A stretch of DNA of 64,000 bases from Hypholoma sublateritium FD-334 SS-4 (taxonomy: Eukaryota > Basidiomycota > Agaricomycetes > Agaricales > Strophariaceae), in the NCBI GenBank assembly GCA_000827495.1, contig KN817572.1, positions 186,001-250,000 of the forward strand. Direction: 5' to 3'. The notes under the pieces were generated by a model. The model was not told the DNA's origin and did no database searches. It saw only the letters and a list, made by a program, of their open reading frames with translations. Below are positions 9,833 through 23,494 of the stretch, piece by piece (position 1 is the first letter of the stretch; every line of letters starts with the position of its first letter). The position numbers were made by a program, and so were the translations under genes.

Positions 9833-12800
9833 TCATGCGACGTGCTCGATGTTGCCTTGTGTCTCCGCCAATGGAAGGAACAGCATCTCAAACTCTTCCG
9901 CAGTCTGCCCAATTACCCCAAACGCCCCCTGCAGCGTTTGTCCCAAGAACTCAAGTTCCATAGTCACTCCCTTCATCGTCAATGCGTATGCGAAAAATAA
10001 CAATTGCTGAGATATCTTGGCATCACGCTTTTTCACCACGTCTAGCCTGCGAATGGCCTCAACCTGTTAACCTCCGATGAGCGCTTGCAAAAATAGAAAT
10101 GCGCAGCAAGCCGTACCAGTCTCAATCTTGATTTCTCTACTGGAGGTAGATAGGGAGGTAGCGGAGCTTTAAGCCGGAACGAGGACGCTAGTGTTGAAAA
10201 GCTTAGCATAATATTGCCAACCATCTCACGCCGCTCCCTGTTAACCGGGAGAATAAAGTCTTGCCGTACACTCTGCAGACGTTTCAGTTACTTAGTATGG
10301 GAGTATACAGATTCTCCATGGAAAAAGAATAACTTGCCGTATACCTGAAAAAACCTTAGTGGATAATACTATGAAATTAATGAAATGCGTACCATTCTTC
10401 ACGTGTAGTAACACATCGCATGCTGTGCAATTTGTCCAAAATAGTTTGCAGACTGATCAAGATTTGACGATAAAGTGCGACAGGAAACGGCCCTTTGAGT
10501 CGAGGCTCGTGTTGCGTTTGAGCGAGCAAAGTTTGGAGTTCAATGAGCTTTATTTGCAAGTGTAGCTCCCTGAAAAATATATTGCAATGAATATGATATC
10601 ACACCGCAATGAATACATCAAGAGACATTGCCATGAACTCCTGGATAGAATTTGCGAGTCTACTCGTTGCGGAATGTCTTGCGTTGTTGCGATTAGAAAT
10701 TCCCGGATTGGGATCTTCCGTTTCTCGGTACACGGGTGCAAAAGAGTTGGAAGCGACCAAACGGGTATATAGCCATCCGATATTCAAGCAAAATCTGCTT
10801 ATAGATGTGAATTTAATTTTCAAAGGATAGCGGCGGATACGAACTCGCTGAGGGACTTCATGAGTTCCCTCCGTGCTTCGGCGGGCCACCAGAATCGAGA
10901 CACAAACGCTGCCCATAGAACACCCGCTATCACGGCGACCGCGCGATGGAAACCAATGTTAACAACAGAAACATCACTTTGTCGGAGATTATAGCTGAAA
11001 ACAACTTGAGGTTAGAGTACCAAAAATAAGGTGTCAAATACAGACATACCAGTAGAGACAAGTAAGATTATACGTCAACAGCACGAATCGCGACGCAGAT
11101 ATGTATTTCGGCTTGGCGACGGCAAAGTAGAAGCAAGGAATCGAGAACAAAAAACCGGAAATTGAGAGAGCTATTGCATCGTCCGGGAACAGCGAATATA
11201 ACGCGACAGCAATGGCTGCGCCAAATCTAGGAACAGCACGAAAGAGTTGTCAATCGACATTGGGGCGAAGTATAGGAGTGTGGATCCTACAAGGTTCCGA
11301 GGACACGTTGAAAGCTGAGATAATTGGTCTTCAAAGAACGGTGAGTGCCAAATAGAAGGTGGCCATAGAACCGCTTACAGCACCGATAGTCGGAGAAATC
11401 ACCACAAAGAACTGGCGTGGTATGCATTTTAGTGCACGTTTCTTTAATACTTGAAAGTACTTACGGAAATCAACGCCCAATCTCCCCAGTATTGCAGAAA
11501 GATAGGGCGAGTGGAATCGAGAAATGCCGGAGTCGCGAGGATGGCAGTAGCCATCCCAGCTCTGATTCCATACTTAGTATCCCTTTCTTTCAACCTTTTA
11601 CCAATAGACCAGATAGTCTGATAAACCTTTCCCATGAAAGTCAACGTGTCGCGACGAGGTGTTTGTATGGTATCTGGGGCATGAGGTCGAATTTTCGGAA
11701 ATGCTGGATGAGTTTTTCTGTGCGGAGGTATGATATATACTATAGCCATTATCAGTTAAGAACAGTTGGGTAATTATGACAACCTACAGATGCTTTTCCG
11801 CAGATTCAGAGTCCTCCGACGACCGGCACGTCTTTTTTGCAAGGAAAACCGTAAATTGGAGCAGGTGCGATGTATCCAGGCCATACTCCTGCGCCACCAC
11901 ATGTCCCGCCGCAATAGACGTTGCTCGAAGCAATATATCCGCTCCACTGCGTCAACGAGTAATATTAATTCTTTGGCAAATTCTTGTAGGGTAAAAATGA
12001 AACTAAGTCCAATGTCTGTAAGTAGCAATTTTGAAAGAGGCCTTTCTTAACTCACAAATAAACTAGGAAGACGTTTTCGCTATCTCCTTCTGCGGTTAGA
12101 GGATTCAGCTCCGGGTTGATGGGCATTTGGCTTCCAGAGGACGTAGGTCGAGACAGGACATTTGCATCACTTCGTCGGTACAGTCGTAACACCGCATGGT
12201 TCGATGTACTCTCGAACCGTACTAGGGCCGCTTCAATACCATCTATGAGATCGGAGAATTCGTGAGGCTGAGTAACGTCTTCTGGGTGATTGTTCTTCTG
12301 CTGAGACTTCAGACAGACATCGCGAAGTTTGTTCAACGTGTGCGTGGAGGCAGACTGGTTACCATGTAGGTCAAGTTAAAGCCAGAGATTGATAGGTCTC
12401 AAAAGGAAACTCACTGATAACGCCTTCATCGGTGGACCCAGTTCATCCACCAAATCTCCAAACATCTCAGCGGCAGCTTTCAGCATCGATTCGCCTTCGT
12501 CCACATGAACTTCGTCATGATCAGCAGACGGATGTTCTGTACCCGCTCTATGCTTTAAGCCAGCCTTTGTTAGATCATACAGCAATCGAGTTCCGCTGCG
12601 CAACCCATTGAGATGTTGCGCAAGGCGATTCAAACAGTCAACTGTGTCCTCATATGCCCTTCCCCCAGATATCAGCGGAAACCCAGTAGCAGGGTCGAGC
12701 TCTCCCTCGTCGCCTAGGCTGCCAGTCAAAGCCCACTCGCTTTTGGCCTCCCTAAGATTTTTTTGAAGAGAGGTAAAGCTGTTCTGGTGATCTTCAACAG

Positions 12801-14302
12801 CCTTTTGGATCTTCTCCAAGTTCACGATGTGTGATTTGCTATCCTCTTCCAATAGGAATATCCCAGTCAGCTTCGGGAGTAATGTCGAGAACGAGTCGAT
12901 GGTTTTTGTCATGCTGAGTCGTAGGTTTGAAGTTGCGGTTTGCGGCCATATTATGTAGCACACGAGATTCGAAATCAGTGAACCAAAGAATATGATGCCA
13001 GAGACTTGAATCAGTGCATCTAAGCCGCCTTCTTTGACGACGCTGTTGGAAAATCATTTAACCATTGGTACCATGAGGTCGTAGAAGTTTACTTGCACGA
13101 CGAATATAATGATGACCGTCATGCTACACGCTGTAAGCAAATGAGCAAATGTGTCGGAACATCTCAATGATAGGTTTACCAGTGTTGAAAGACGGGTTTT
13201 CCTGTAAATTTATGAGTGTCTACAAAGCCTGAGATTGAAAAATCAATCATACCATCCAAAGCTTCAGCCACGCCAGAATGCTTATACTGACTGCAATCCA
13301 TGTTATTGCAACAACATCCGCTAACCACTCCCAACCCGGCCGGACTTCAAAGAACCAGAACATCGACATCGAAACTAGACAAACGGCCCAAGCATAAACA
13401 ACGCCGAAGAGACAAAAAAGATCCGCCTCAATCATGGCACCAGCTGTTTTTGCTGGGTTAAAGTAAACGGCGCTATGAACCGAACACGACAATGAACATC
13501 ATTTGATATTAAGCATATGTGCATTGACGTACATTGTAGCGACCATATGGCCACTTGCGGAGGGTCCAGATGTGTCCAGGTCGCTGATAAACTGCGAGAG
13601 AAGAGGCGAAAAGGTGAACAACGCCGCAATGAAGTAGGCAATTGAGCATTTAAGGATGTTGCGGAAGGTGGGGGAAGTAAGATGTGGATAGATCTGCCGA
13701 GAAAACCATGACTTTTGAGCTACTGCTGGTGGCGGTATCTCCTCTACAGAGATTGAGTCTTCAGAGTCATATCCACCAGGGGATTCCTGATCACCTTGAG
13801 GCCGTCCGGGTGATGGTTCCCTGCTTACTCGGCTGGGCAATGAGGAGAAGAAATCGGTGTTGATGCTCGTGCGTCGTACTGACGACCCAGTTACGCTGTT
13901 CAGCATGTCTTCAGTGAAAGACTCGTTGGGTGTACCACGATAGGAGCGCCTTGTGCGAGGAGATGGGAGACCACTTGGCGAGTAAAAGCCGTCATTCTCC
14001 ATCAACTGGCCAAAGACAGACCATTGGTGCTCATGGTTCCGACTGAGAGGGTCTTGAGCGGTGGGAATGCCAGATATACGAGAAGTCGGAGAAGTCTCGA
14101 CATGTCGTCGTACGAAAGAGGCTGGTGTCGGAGTTTGTGGGTCAATTGAAATTGGCGTTGTCGGTGGCCGGCGGAAATCATTTACACTTTGGCTGCCAAT
14201 TGTAGTGGGAGACCCAACGAAGCGCGCATTCTCTCCAGATTGAAGAAACCGAGGGATCGAATCGTTCTGGGGGCGGGAGGGAATGTCGACTGGAGGAGTC
14301 AT
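9833..14302 (-). CDS. ArAE-type membrane transporter (fungal FUSC/ER transporter family)
   Basis: A long gene with many introns coding for roughly a thousand residues. The N-terminus (MTPPVDIPSRPQN) opens a disordered Ser/Pro-rich region. The first membrane block begins at RQIYPHLTSPTFRNILKCS and continues IAYFIAALFTFSPL, which matches the N-terminal domain of the putative ER transporter family (Pfam ArAE_2_N). A large soluble middle follows, with LKAAAEMFGDLVDELGPPMKALS, then a second membrane block (about 11000-11600). The C-terminal domain has LIELQTLLAQTQHEPRLKGPF, close to the DUF2421 pattern. The last exon ends ETQGNIEHVA. Relatives are linked to export of aromatic acids and other solutes; the substrate here is unknown. 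Exon limits were not all resolved. Confidence 0.78.
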
Positions 14303-15149
14303 CGGTGAAGCAGAGAATGCATGCAGCCGCGCCACCCGCTGTTGTCGCGAAGTGAGCCATATCAATTAAGCATCGCCTATTTTTGGCTTCTACTTAATCA
14401 TAGCCCGGCTAAGCTCGACACATCACGTCATGGTTGGGGAAAAGTCAGAGCAACACTAAAGGATGTATTGACAACAGTTTTGGCTTTTGAACAACGGGTA
14501 TGTACTACGTATGTATGCTGGATTATTTGACTAGATGCAAACAGATACTGGTAGTACATGTGCTAAAGATACAGTATATTTTAAGTTTTAAGAGGTGTCA
14601 AGTCTTGTGGAAAAGCGTCCCAGAGCAATATGTATGCTAGTATGTCGCGATCCTAGAAGCAGAAAGAGTGCGAACGTCCGTAATCGTGGCACAGAGATAA
14701 GCGATAGTACGAAGAGGATTGCCAGTGTCCAGTATGGTCCGTGTGTCCGTGCACAAGTAAAGTATCAAGAAGAAATACGTAAGGAGTGAACTACCTGGCC
14801 AAGGCAGAGTGAGAACGACGAGGAGAAATTGAGAGGAAATGAATGTGAGTGTAGTAGGTGCAGAGTCCATTGTATCTCGCTGTGGAAAGTCTAACATGTT
14901 CTGGTCGTAGCAAGCTCGTGAAGGAAGGAATACGTAAAGTAAACGTCCAGAAATGCACCAGTCCGTGGAAAGAAGAGGTCGAATCGAGTGCAAATGAGTT
15001 CATAGTCCGCGACGAAGTTGTCCATAATCAACGGGTCGCCAAAATGGCAAAGAAAAACATTAGAAAAGCGAGGAAGCCAGAATTAAGAAAGCGAACGAAT
15101 GCGAATAAGATTAGGATGAGATCGAGTATGTATAGAGGTGGCACCCAGA
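14303..15149. other. Intergenic, no gene seen
   Basis: This stretch separates the transporter start from the end of the Zn2Cys6 gene. It probably holds the transporter promoter and the 3' untranslated part of the next gene. Open frames here, on both strands, lack domain signatures and convincing starts. An in-frame ATG at 14365 could lengthen the transporter by 21 residues. Confidence 0.5.
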
Positions 15150-17370
15150 TCAACGAGAAGCGAGGCGTTTTTGAACCTTGGAAACTGCGGGTGCTGCATT
15201 TGACAGACATTCAGCATTCATACATAAATACGGGATCGTTACACATACCGACGATGGGGAAACGGGTACTGAGGCTGGTCATCGCGTACAGCAGGATTCC
15301 AAGGTCATTGCGCAAGTCACTGTAGTCGGCCAATGGCCAAGACGCTTCAAGGGTATCAAGGTCCCTTATAACAATATCTGCAACAGACCACCAACAGGGC
15401 TGGATTTAAAAAATTGTCAGCGTCCACAACCATAAGATGAGCAACACCAGCGTACGCCTATCATCGGTTCAAGGAATGCGAAGTCTCGTTCCGAAAGTTG
15501 CTTGATAAGGGTGATACATGCCTGAGCCGCCTGTGAACTCTTCTCAAAGGACATAGAGTCGTCGAGGGCGAAAGAACGGTGGAGATGAATCGTCGCCGAG
15601 TGCGCTAGGGTGTGGGCCATGACAATGCTATGTCTCTCTTCGGGCAACAAGGAGTCCAGCTGGTTGACTGGCACGAGTCTGGACAAAAAGAGGGCAATAG
15701 TGTGCTCCAAGGATCGCATCTCCTCGCTCACTCTGGATGAGGTCTTCGCATCTAGGCCAAGATTAATATAAACTTGGAACAACATTGAGACAACCTTACT
15801 TGGATTCCAACTGGCCGCGAGGTGGTCAGCATGGGCAAATAACGCAGATGCCTTCACACGGAGTGCGGGAGTGGAGAAGCTGCTCGCAGAAACCGCTCCG
15901 GAAAGAAAAGAACGAATGGTTGGCATCGCGGAAACCGTGTCGACGTGTCCCTGGAGTAATGCGTCAGAGACCGTGTCCATCTGCGGAAAATCAGGACTCC
16001 GATTTACGTTTTCATAGTCCTTGATGTCTTGAGGCCAAGGCGATAGAATTGCCCGACGTAGATCAGATTTGTCGGGAATCAAGCACGGTTTACGCAGTAC
16101 GACGGACCAGCAGCGATCTAGGTTGTATACCTGCCAGAACGCGAGAATTCTTTCCCCCTCGCGGACATCACAGACAGTGGGTTTCATCTCGGAGTCGGAG
16201 CCACTTGACCAACCTTCGAACGAGGATTTTCCGCTGAGGCCGCACTGCACGGCAAGGGCAGCTGCTGCGCTCGCGTGATAACTACCTTCAAGAAGGCGCC
16301 CGTTTGCGAGGAAATAGAGCGAAAGGAGACATGAAGCTTGTATCACGTCGACGAGCTTGCCCCCTGTGCGAAGACCGTCCGGAAGGGATTGCAGTGTGTG
16401 CTGGAGGTAATGCTCTTCATGCTGGCTCAGAGGCTCAGGCCGGGAGATGAAACATGCCCACAGATATACAGAATTGAGAAGCGCAGGATGACGTTGCTCC
16501 GAGGCGGGGAGACTAAGGCTTTCGCGAAGGCGACCCATATGGATTTCAAGGCCACACTGACGGCTGTGGGGGGTAAAAATGTCCACCCTGTAATTTGATA
16601 TGTTCATCAGATTGCTGACACTTGGAAGATCGGAAATATACGTACAGCATTTGGGCAAGTTCCAGCGGTGGTTGGAATCTTGCATGATTATCATCAAAGT
16701 ACACCTCCGGCAGAAACGGCGCGGGAGAAGGCGAGGGCATTCCCTGTCGGTCGAATCAGCGGATGATCCGTCAGTAGTATTGGCAGATGACTTACATGGA
16801 GCTGCGCCCATGACCCTGGGGGAGAAGCAGGAGAAGAATCTGAAAACAACACTAAGTTTTGTTCCGAGTGAAAAACAATAGATGCCGTTACCAGATGGAA
16901 AGGGTGAATGTGAAGCAGAGAGATATGAACTCTCAGGAGATCCAAAAGACTCAGAGGAAGAGGAATTTGAGCGCGAATGAAAGTTCGGGTCAAACAGAGT
17001 GACAGCGGGCGATACGTATTCGGGATCCTCTAGCTCCCTAACGCGCTGTTCGAGCCTGACGATGGTCTCGCGGAGGATTTGAGTGCGAGTTTTTCCCTTG
17101 CCATCGTCGTATTCGCAGCCATCGGCCTTCTTTGCCCGTGTGCATTGTTGGCAAGATGGTTTCTGACCATCACATCGCTAGCATCACGCGGTAAGTAGCG
17201 AAAATAGCGGAGAATGTGTCATAACAAGTACCATTTTTCTCTTCCTGTGAGGGGTACGCAATGAGAAAAGAAAAGGCAGAATGAAAATCGACTTACCTGC
17301 ATCGGAGACATGCCTTGCCCCTCTGCAAAGTGGATTGTAAGTTTGAGTCTGAAGACGGCTTGTTCGCCAT
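15150..17370 (-). CDS. Zn2Cys6 transcription factor with fungal-specific domain
   Basis: The first exon starts at 17370 (MANKPSSDSNLQ). The zinc cluster is built across three exons: KACLRCR, then RKRKM, then CDGQKPSCQQCTRAKKADGC. A short leucine-containing coiled coil follows (ILRETIVRLEQRVRELEDP), usual for Zn2Cys6 dimers. A Ser-rich linker leads into the regulatory domain, with LQSLPDGLRTGGKLVDVIQA, GSYHASAAAALAVQCGL and GERILAFWQVYNLDRCWSV, the last being a hallmark of the fungal-specific domain. The last exons end in PAVSKVQKRLASR. The protein is a nuclear regulator of unknown targets. It is the neighbour of an ArAE transporter on the same strand, so a link in regulation is possible but not shown. 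Confidence 0.85.
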
Positions 17371-17863
17371 TAGGAATGGAAGAAATATATAATATACAAG
17401 TAAAAGAAGTTAAAGAAAGAGGAGGTGCATGTGGAAGGGAGAAGGAGAGAGTGGCAGAACGATCGCAGCGAGGAGATTATTATTATATGGACCTGAACAC
17501 AGCCCTGGATGAGCCTTGGCGCGACATACTCGGCTGTTGGCCAACTGTCCTCTTGCACACATCACAGGGAATATCTTGACACAGTTCTCCGGCTTTCAAA
17601 TCCACGTTGTCAGGTCATCCATCTCACTGCGGGCTGGATATGCCGTCTCTGTCCTCGGCCCGCCACCCAGAACGGCCCCCGCTCCCCTCCATGTGAATCC
17701 AAAGCCACAAATAGGACTTCATCATTCCTATTCCTAGCTCTCTTTGTACAAGGTAGGATACTACATAGTTTTACAAAGGAGTTGAACGACTGTATAACGA
17801 GCACCTAGCATGGCATAAACATTACCACGAAATTGAAATTGAAATTCCTCGATCGGACATGCG
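17371..17863. other. Intergenic, no gene seen
   Basis: Between the start of the Zn2Cys6 gene and the stop of the Afi1-like gene. No coding frame of interest was found. The part next to 17370 is purine-rich on the plus strand (AAAGAAGTTAAAGAAAGAGG), that is, pyrimidine-rich upstream of the Zn2Cys6 start, as is common in fungal promoters. Confidence 0.5.
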
Positions 17864-20800
17864 TCAGAAAGTGCCATTTTGCTGATTGCTGGCGATTGAA
17901 TTAGAGTGCGCGCGCGTGCCGACTGCATGGGCCCCCTCCGCGTATTGCTGCTCAGCCTGGGCCTTCCGCTCTCTAGCGTGTGCTTGGCGCACGTATGCAT
18001 ACCGCTGAAAATGATTTAGTGCTTGCAGAAACAAAACACCGACCTCCGAGGGGTAAGCATCCATAAGCGTGAAACTAGCGATCAAAGAACAAACTTACTG
18101 GATAAGCACGAAGCTGATTGAACAAATTAACAGTGTGTTCTCGTACGGCCGCCTTCTGATGAAATAAAGAAAATCCGAGGTATAGCAAGCCCCCTCCATG
18201 GGGCAGCGAGGCCAGTAGCTTTTCCATATGCAAAGGACCTTTTAGCGCAGAGCTCACATGGTGATTATGAAACATAACATATTTACCTCAACAACTTGGT
18301 CGTATCCCTTGACTCCCTCAGCGAGGCTACGCATGATCGTCAATGCTTCTGAGTCATGCATATTTTTGGTGTAACGAAGGCGGAATAGTTGGTGAAGCAC
18401 GTCAAATCCCTTAATGGCTGTGTTCGCTTGATACTTGGAATAGTCCTCCAAGATAGTGGTAATTAGAAAAATACAAAAATTAGAAAGAAAACATACCATC
18501 ACTAGATAATTGTAACTGTTCGTTTTCCTCCATGCTTCGATGCGATGTGCATTGGAAACTAATTCCTTCAAGCAATTTGACTCGTCTGCGAAAGCCATCC
18601 CGCTGCCTAATTTAGGGGGCCGTCCCGGGATTTCTGTGAATGGGGCGCTGGGGTAACCAAAGGTAGTTGTTCCGGTAATTTCCTCTTCATATCGCGATGC
18701 TAAGCGGACAAATCGTGTCACGTATTCCGTGAATCTCATGCGGACCAGGCTCTCCCCAAAGTGATCCTCAATAGCAGCCCGAATCTTCAAGGAAAGATGC
18801 GCTTAGATTTCCTCGTGACAGTCCAAGCTGTGAAGGGCATACGCACGTCGTCGATAAACATCTTGTCAGCATTGTCCTTGCTAACGTCGGTTTTCGTTCC
18901 TTCTTTCGCCAACTTGGCGATATCATCCTCACTCCCGACAGACGACTCGGCCTTGAGGGTGCCGGTTCTCGTGATGAAGGGTCCAGCTATTCCTATGGTA
19001 TTGGATGGTGGGTAGGTAGAGTGAATGTCCTTGGATACAGTGACGTTTCCAGTACTAATATCCAAAAAGAGGTCCCATTGTCGCGAAGTTTCGAATATTG
19101 GATTTGTAACACCTGCTATGAACGCTGGACTGAGAGGGGGTAAATCGCTATGACTCAAATCAACATTTAAGAATTACACACACTGATTCCCATTCATCTC
19201 TGTTTTTCAAGTTCGCATAAGGAAAAGCGCGTTCAATGAATCCTCGCAGTACAGCCCCGCACCCGGAGCCGAGCGCGCAGGCTGACAGCACAAAAGTTGA
19301 GACTTCACCAGCAGGCCGTCGATGTCCCAAGAATATGATACGTTTGCCAGTGACAAGGGCATTGAAAAGTACGATGATCGGATGCGTTTGAGGGCCATTG
19401 GTATGGAGATGGGGGTGTATAGGTCCGGAAACGACCGGATGGGCAGAAAACACTTTGATAAGGGTGATCAGCGAATACTAAGAGCATACGTTAGAAGACG
19501 ATACAGGCGATACAGAGAAATCTACGCACATCGCCTACTTCCTCAGGGAATGTTGCCAGTGGCATCTTGATAGGAAGTTGGTGGTCTTTATACGCTACAG
19601 TGGCATTGTAAAAATGAGTGTCTTTAACAACTCCATTGCGTCTATGTGGGTCATATGCGTATTGTGATTGTTGTTGCCGTTGGACCTGCTCCTTCCCTTG
19701 GGCGTGCGACGATGAGGACGATGCGGATGCATCTGTTGACCTTCGGTTTCTTGAAGAACCAACGAGAGTGCTAGTAGCCACGTAAGATGCCACGCTACTA
19801 GCGTCGGTCCTTTCCTTGGGCATAAGGTCCAGGCCACTTTCATCGCCCACCCAGACAGCACTCCCACCAAGGGAGAAAGAGGATTCAGAGGGGGAATGTT
19901 GCGTATAGGATGAAGGTGCTTGGGTACTTGACATACTGTCCCCGTCCGGTTTGTCAATTCGATGGCTCTCTTTCTTCCGGCCTTTGCTTTCGTCTGTGTA
20001 TTTATCTCTGCTATTTCTCAGAAGGATTCCTTCTTCGAAACTCGAATATGAGTCGTTAGAATTAGTTGATCTGTGCTGGAGAACAGATTTTGTTCCAGGG
20101 GCCGAGGCTTGGTAGGTGGGACCGTTGGCAAATTTCTCGGAGAACACATCCTTCCTTTCTGAAGAGCGTATAACAAGTTTCTCGTTTCTGGACAAGATTG
20201 GTGCCCCTGAAAGATCCATAGAATTTACAGCATCGAAAAGTCGCGCCAAACAGTCTTGTGATGGGTCTGAAAGGTAATCATCTAGAGCGAGAAGTAGAAA
20301 TGGCTATCGTTTACGTGGATTATGCAAATTTGTACAGCGCGATAAGAAATGTCGGCTCACCTTGAATATCTGGATGAATGGGTGTCGAGTGCAAATAGCA
20401 AGAGCAAGGACTTGAGCCCCTCTAGGGGTAAAGCGCTACATTAGTTCTTATGAGAGAAAGAGTAGTTAGAGCAATCGTACCGATCGAGTGACTTGTCGTG
20501 CTTGGTGCGAACCAAGTTTAGAACGCACAGTAGCTCAGGCCTATCTGAGGCATTGTGTTCCTCTCCTGGCAATCCAACTGATTTCACTTCTGGGGTATCA
20601 AGAGCAAGAATGGGGGATATGGTATTAAATGGGGTCTGATTGAGGAAGAATATCGTCCAATCGTCGAGCTGCGTTTCAGCTCCATCGGGAAGCATTGACA
20701 TAGCAAGGACACTTGGGTATGGTAGGTTGAGCGCTCAAGGTGGTTTGGATAGGGGAACATACCCCTCATCGATCCCCAGTGGCTGAGGAAACTGGTATTT

Positions 20801-20872
20801 GAGCTGGGCACCCTCCAAAATGTGGAACTCTGCCAGCAGGACGAAGGAGCAGTGGTTTCCATGGCCTGCCAT
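17864..20872 (-). CDS. Afi1/MesA-like polarity protein (DENN-related)
   Basis: The first exon begins MAGHGNHCSFVLLAEFHILE and reads on to KYQFPQPLGIDEG, the N-terminal pattern of Afi1 (Arf3-interacting) proteins. The next parts include DDWTIFFLNQTPFNT, ELLCVLNLVRTKHDKSLDRG and FIQIFKPFLLLALDDYL. A long disordered Ser-rich insert follows (about 19600-20200), then the SPA (stabilisation of polarity axis) part: IIVLFNALVTGKRIIFLGH and GSGCGAVLRGFIERAFPYANL. The C-terminal exons hold FTEYVTRFVRLASRYEEE and a basic tail ending SNQQNGTF. In yeast Afi1 binds Arf3 and helps set cell polarity; in Aspergillus the relative MesA acts in hyphal polarity. Middle exon limits are approximate. It is head to head with the antiporter gene, 212 bp apart. 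Confidence 0.82.
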
Positions 20873-21084
20873 GATTATGGAGGAAGGTCGAGCGCATCAT
20901 CAGAGGTTGTGCCACCAGATACGTTATACGCCGTCATGTGACCCCTATAAGTACTGAGGCCTTGAGGGCTTTCTGCCATTCACTGGCACTCGCTACATGT
21001 ATTCGCTCTATATTGGCTCTCCTTATCATCATATCGCAATGCGACCCTCTTTAATTGCTATCTATTTGTTGTTTCGTACGTGCA

Positions 21085-23269
21085 ATGGAACTGATTGAGG
21101 TTCGTTTAATCCCTGCGACCCTCGCCATTGTACCTCATATTTCCTACCAAGCTTACTGCAGCTAACATTGCCTATGTATGCCTGGGCGGATTCGTTGTCG
21201 CGGTATGTATACATACGCTCTCACCGCCCAAATGCTCATTGTGTCCGATAGTTCTCCATGTTCTCCCTGCTGGCGAGAGAGACGGTACACATATTTCAGT
21301 ACATATAACTTAAGGCTCGCGTTGAACCGTATCGGCAGATATTCGTCAATGAAGTTGTCCTAGGAACCGCGTTTGGCATTCTCGTGGGGCCATATTTCGC
21401 CAATATTTTCGATCCACGGACATCAGTAAAACACACCGATGATATCACCCTTGAAGTTATGAGGATAGTACTCGCTACTGGCCTATTCGCCATCGGCGTT
21501 GAGCTTCCCAAATCTTACTTGTGGCAGCATTCGAATAGTCTCTTGGCCATGGTTATCCCCACCATGGCTATTGGTTGGGTTGTCGTCGCTGGTATGTCAT
21601 TATCCCCCTGACGTACATCATTGTGCAAGTTGACATCAAGTAATTTAGGTTTGTTGAAATATCTGTTTCCTGTATTGAACTGGATTTCTTGTCTAGTAGT
21701 GTCGGCTTGCTTGACGCCTACCGACCCGATTATCTGTGCAGCTATAGTTGGTGCGATATAATATGCCTACCATTATCGTCGACTCCCGACACTGATCTCT
21801 ACGTTCCAGGAGGGAAGTTTGCTCAAAAGCACGTTCCTATTGGCCTGCGACATTTGCTGTCTGCGGAGTCCGCGGCAAACGACGGACTGGCTTATCCATT
21901 TGTGACACTAGCAATCTACCTGACTATTGACGAAAACACAAAGACCGCAATAACCCACTGGGTGTTGATAGGATGGCTTTGTATGTATGATCACAGACCA
22001 TTTATGTACACCTTACGGCGATTGACATTCTTGACCCTCAGACCAAGTTATTCTTGGAGTAGTCATGGGTGCGGTCTTGGGTATGGTGTATAATTATGTT
22101 TGCAATATCCTTCTCATACGTTTATTTCACAGGATTGATGTTCCGCCACCTTATGAAATTCTCAGATCGGCGAGGCTACATCGATCGAGAATCTTATGTT
22201 ACCCAATACCTCGCATTGGCGATATTCATAACGGGCATCGTGAGCACCCTCGGTAGTGACGATCTTCTGGCCGCCTTCGCTGCAGGTCCGTTTCTCTACA
22301 ATCATGTCTGTCGAGTAGCTGAGAGTCTGGATAGGAAGTGCAATTTCATGGGACGGCGAGTTTAACATACGCACAGAAGGAGAATCTTTTGCTCCCGTCA
22401 TCGACTTCATCTTGAACTGTGGTTGCTTTGTTTACATCGGAGCCTGGCTACCCTTCAAATCCTTTTCAATACCCGAGCTTGGAATAACGCCATGGAATTT
22501 ATTTCTACTATCTTGTGGAATCGTTCTTCTGCGACGTATTCCTGCTATTTTGGCCCTCCATAGATGGATACCCGAGATAACATCATGGCGAGAAGCACTT
22601 TTTACTGGGCATTTTGGTACATCTAAATCTACTTCACTTACCAGAGCTCCATGATCGCTGATGTTCTTTAGGACCGGTACGTGTTACAGGTTTCATGTAC
22701 TGTACCGCATCAGTCTGACAGCGGCATAGATGGGAGTGGGGGCAGTATTTATCTCCACCTTGGCTATGCGTCAACTAGGCCCTCCGGCCGATCCACCCAT
22801 AACCCAGCAAGATTATCTAACGCTCACCATTCAGCCAATTGTCTGTTTCACCGTGCTGTCCTCTATCATAATCCGTAAGTCCAGTTTTAATTCAGCCAAT
22901 CAGTTTTCGCTTATGCCTACAGATGGACTATCAATACCTTTCTTTACCTTTGGGAGAAGCCTCTCTCGAACGGTCACTCTTTCAAAGACACTCACGTCTC
23001 TCACAGTACAGTACCCGGAATGGCTGTCGGGCGTGAATTGCAACCCTATGCTTCCCACAGAACCTGCTGCAGACGGAGGACCATCGCCGTCCCTTGGTGA
23101 CGGCGACTTCGAAGGAGGGCTACAGGGTAGTAACGCAAGCCAGAAGACTATTCGAGCCATCATTGGCGAAGAGCATCGTTCGCATGAACGAGGGACCACG
23201 CCTGGTCCACTAACGCCGCTCCTGTTACCAACGGAGGTGGGGAACCGTGCGTACATGGGCTCAGCGTAG
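21085..23269 (+). CDS. NHA1: Plasma membrane Na+/H+ antiporter, Nha1 type
   Basis: A gene of many exons. The first codes only for MELIE and joins LTAANIAYVCLGGFVVA; a small exon then gives FSMFSLLARE, and the next starts IFVNEVVLGTAFG. The core follows the fungal Nha1 pattern: GPYFANIFDP, RIVLATGLFAIGVELP, ACLTPTDPI, HLLSAESAANDGLAYPF and TLGSDDLLAAFAAG. The paired acidic residues in SAESAANDGL and SDDL are where ion-binding residues lie in the CPA1/2 fold. The C-terminal cytoplasmic tail is short and acidic, ending VGNRAYMGSA, much shorter than in yeast Nha1. It would swap Na+ or K+ for protons at the plasma membrane. Confidence 0.88.
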
Positions 23270-23494
23270 GCGGAACCGAGGAGGTTGCATGGGCTATAAC
23301 CATTGGGATATCATCGTGTCGTGGTCATTAATTAGATATTACGACTGTAGTGTTACATGTCATGCACTTGTGGACTGGTATTGCGGATTAGAAGTGGAAT
23401 GTGGTAATGTCCAAGTATCGGAACACGTCTATGGCGAATTTCTATGAATCAACAATGAAGACGTAGAAAGCATGAAATGCAAATAAATCAAATT

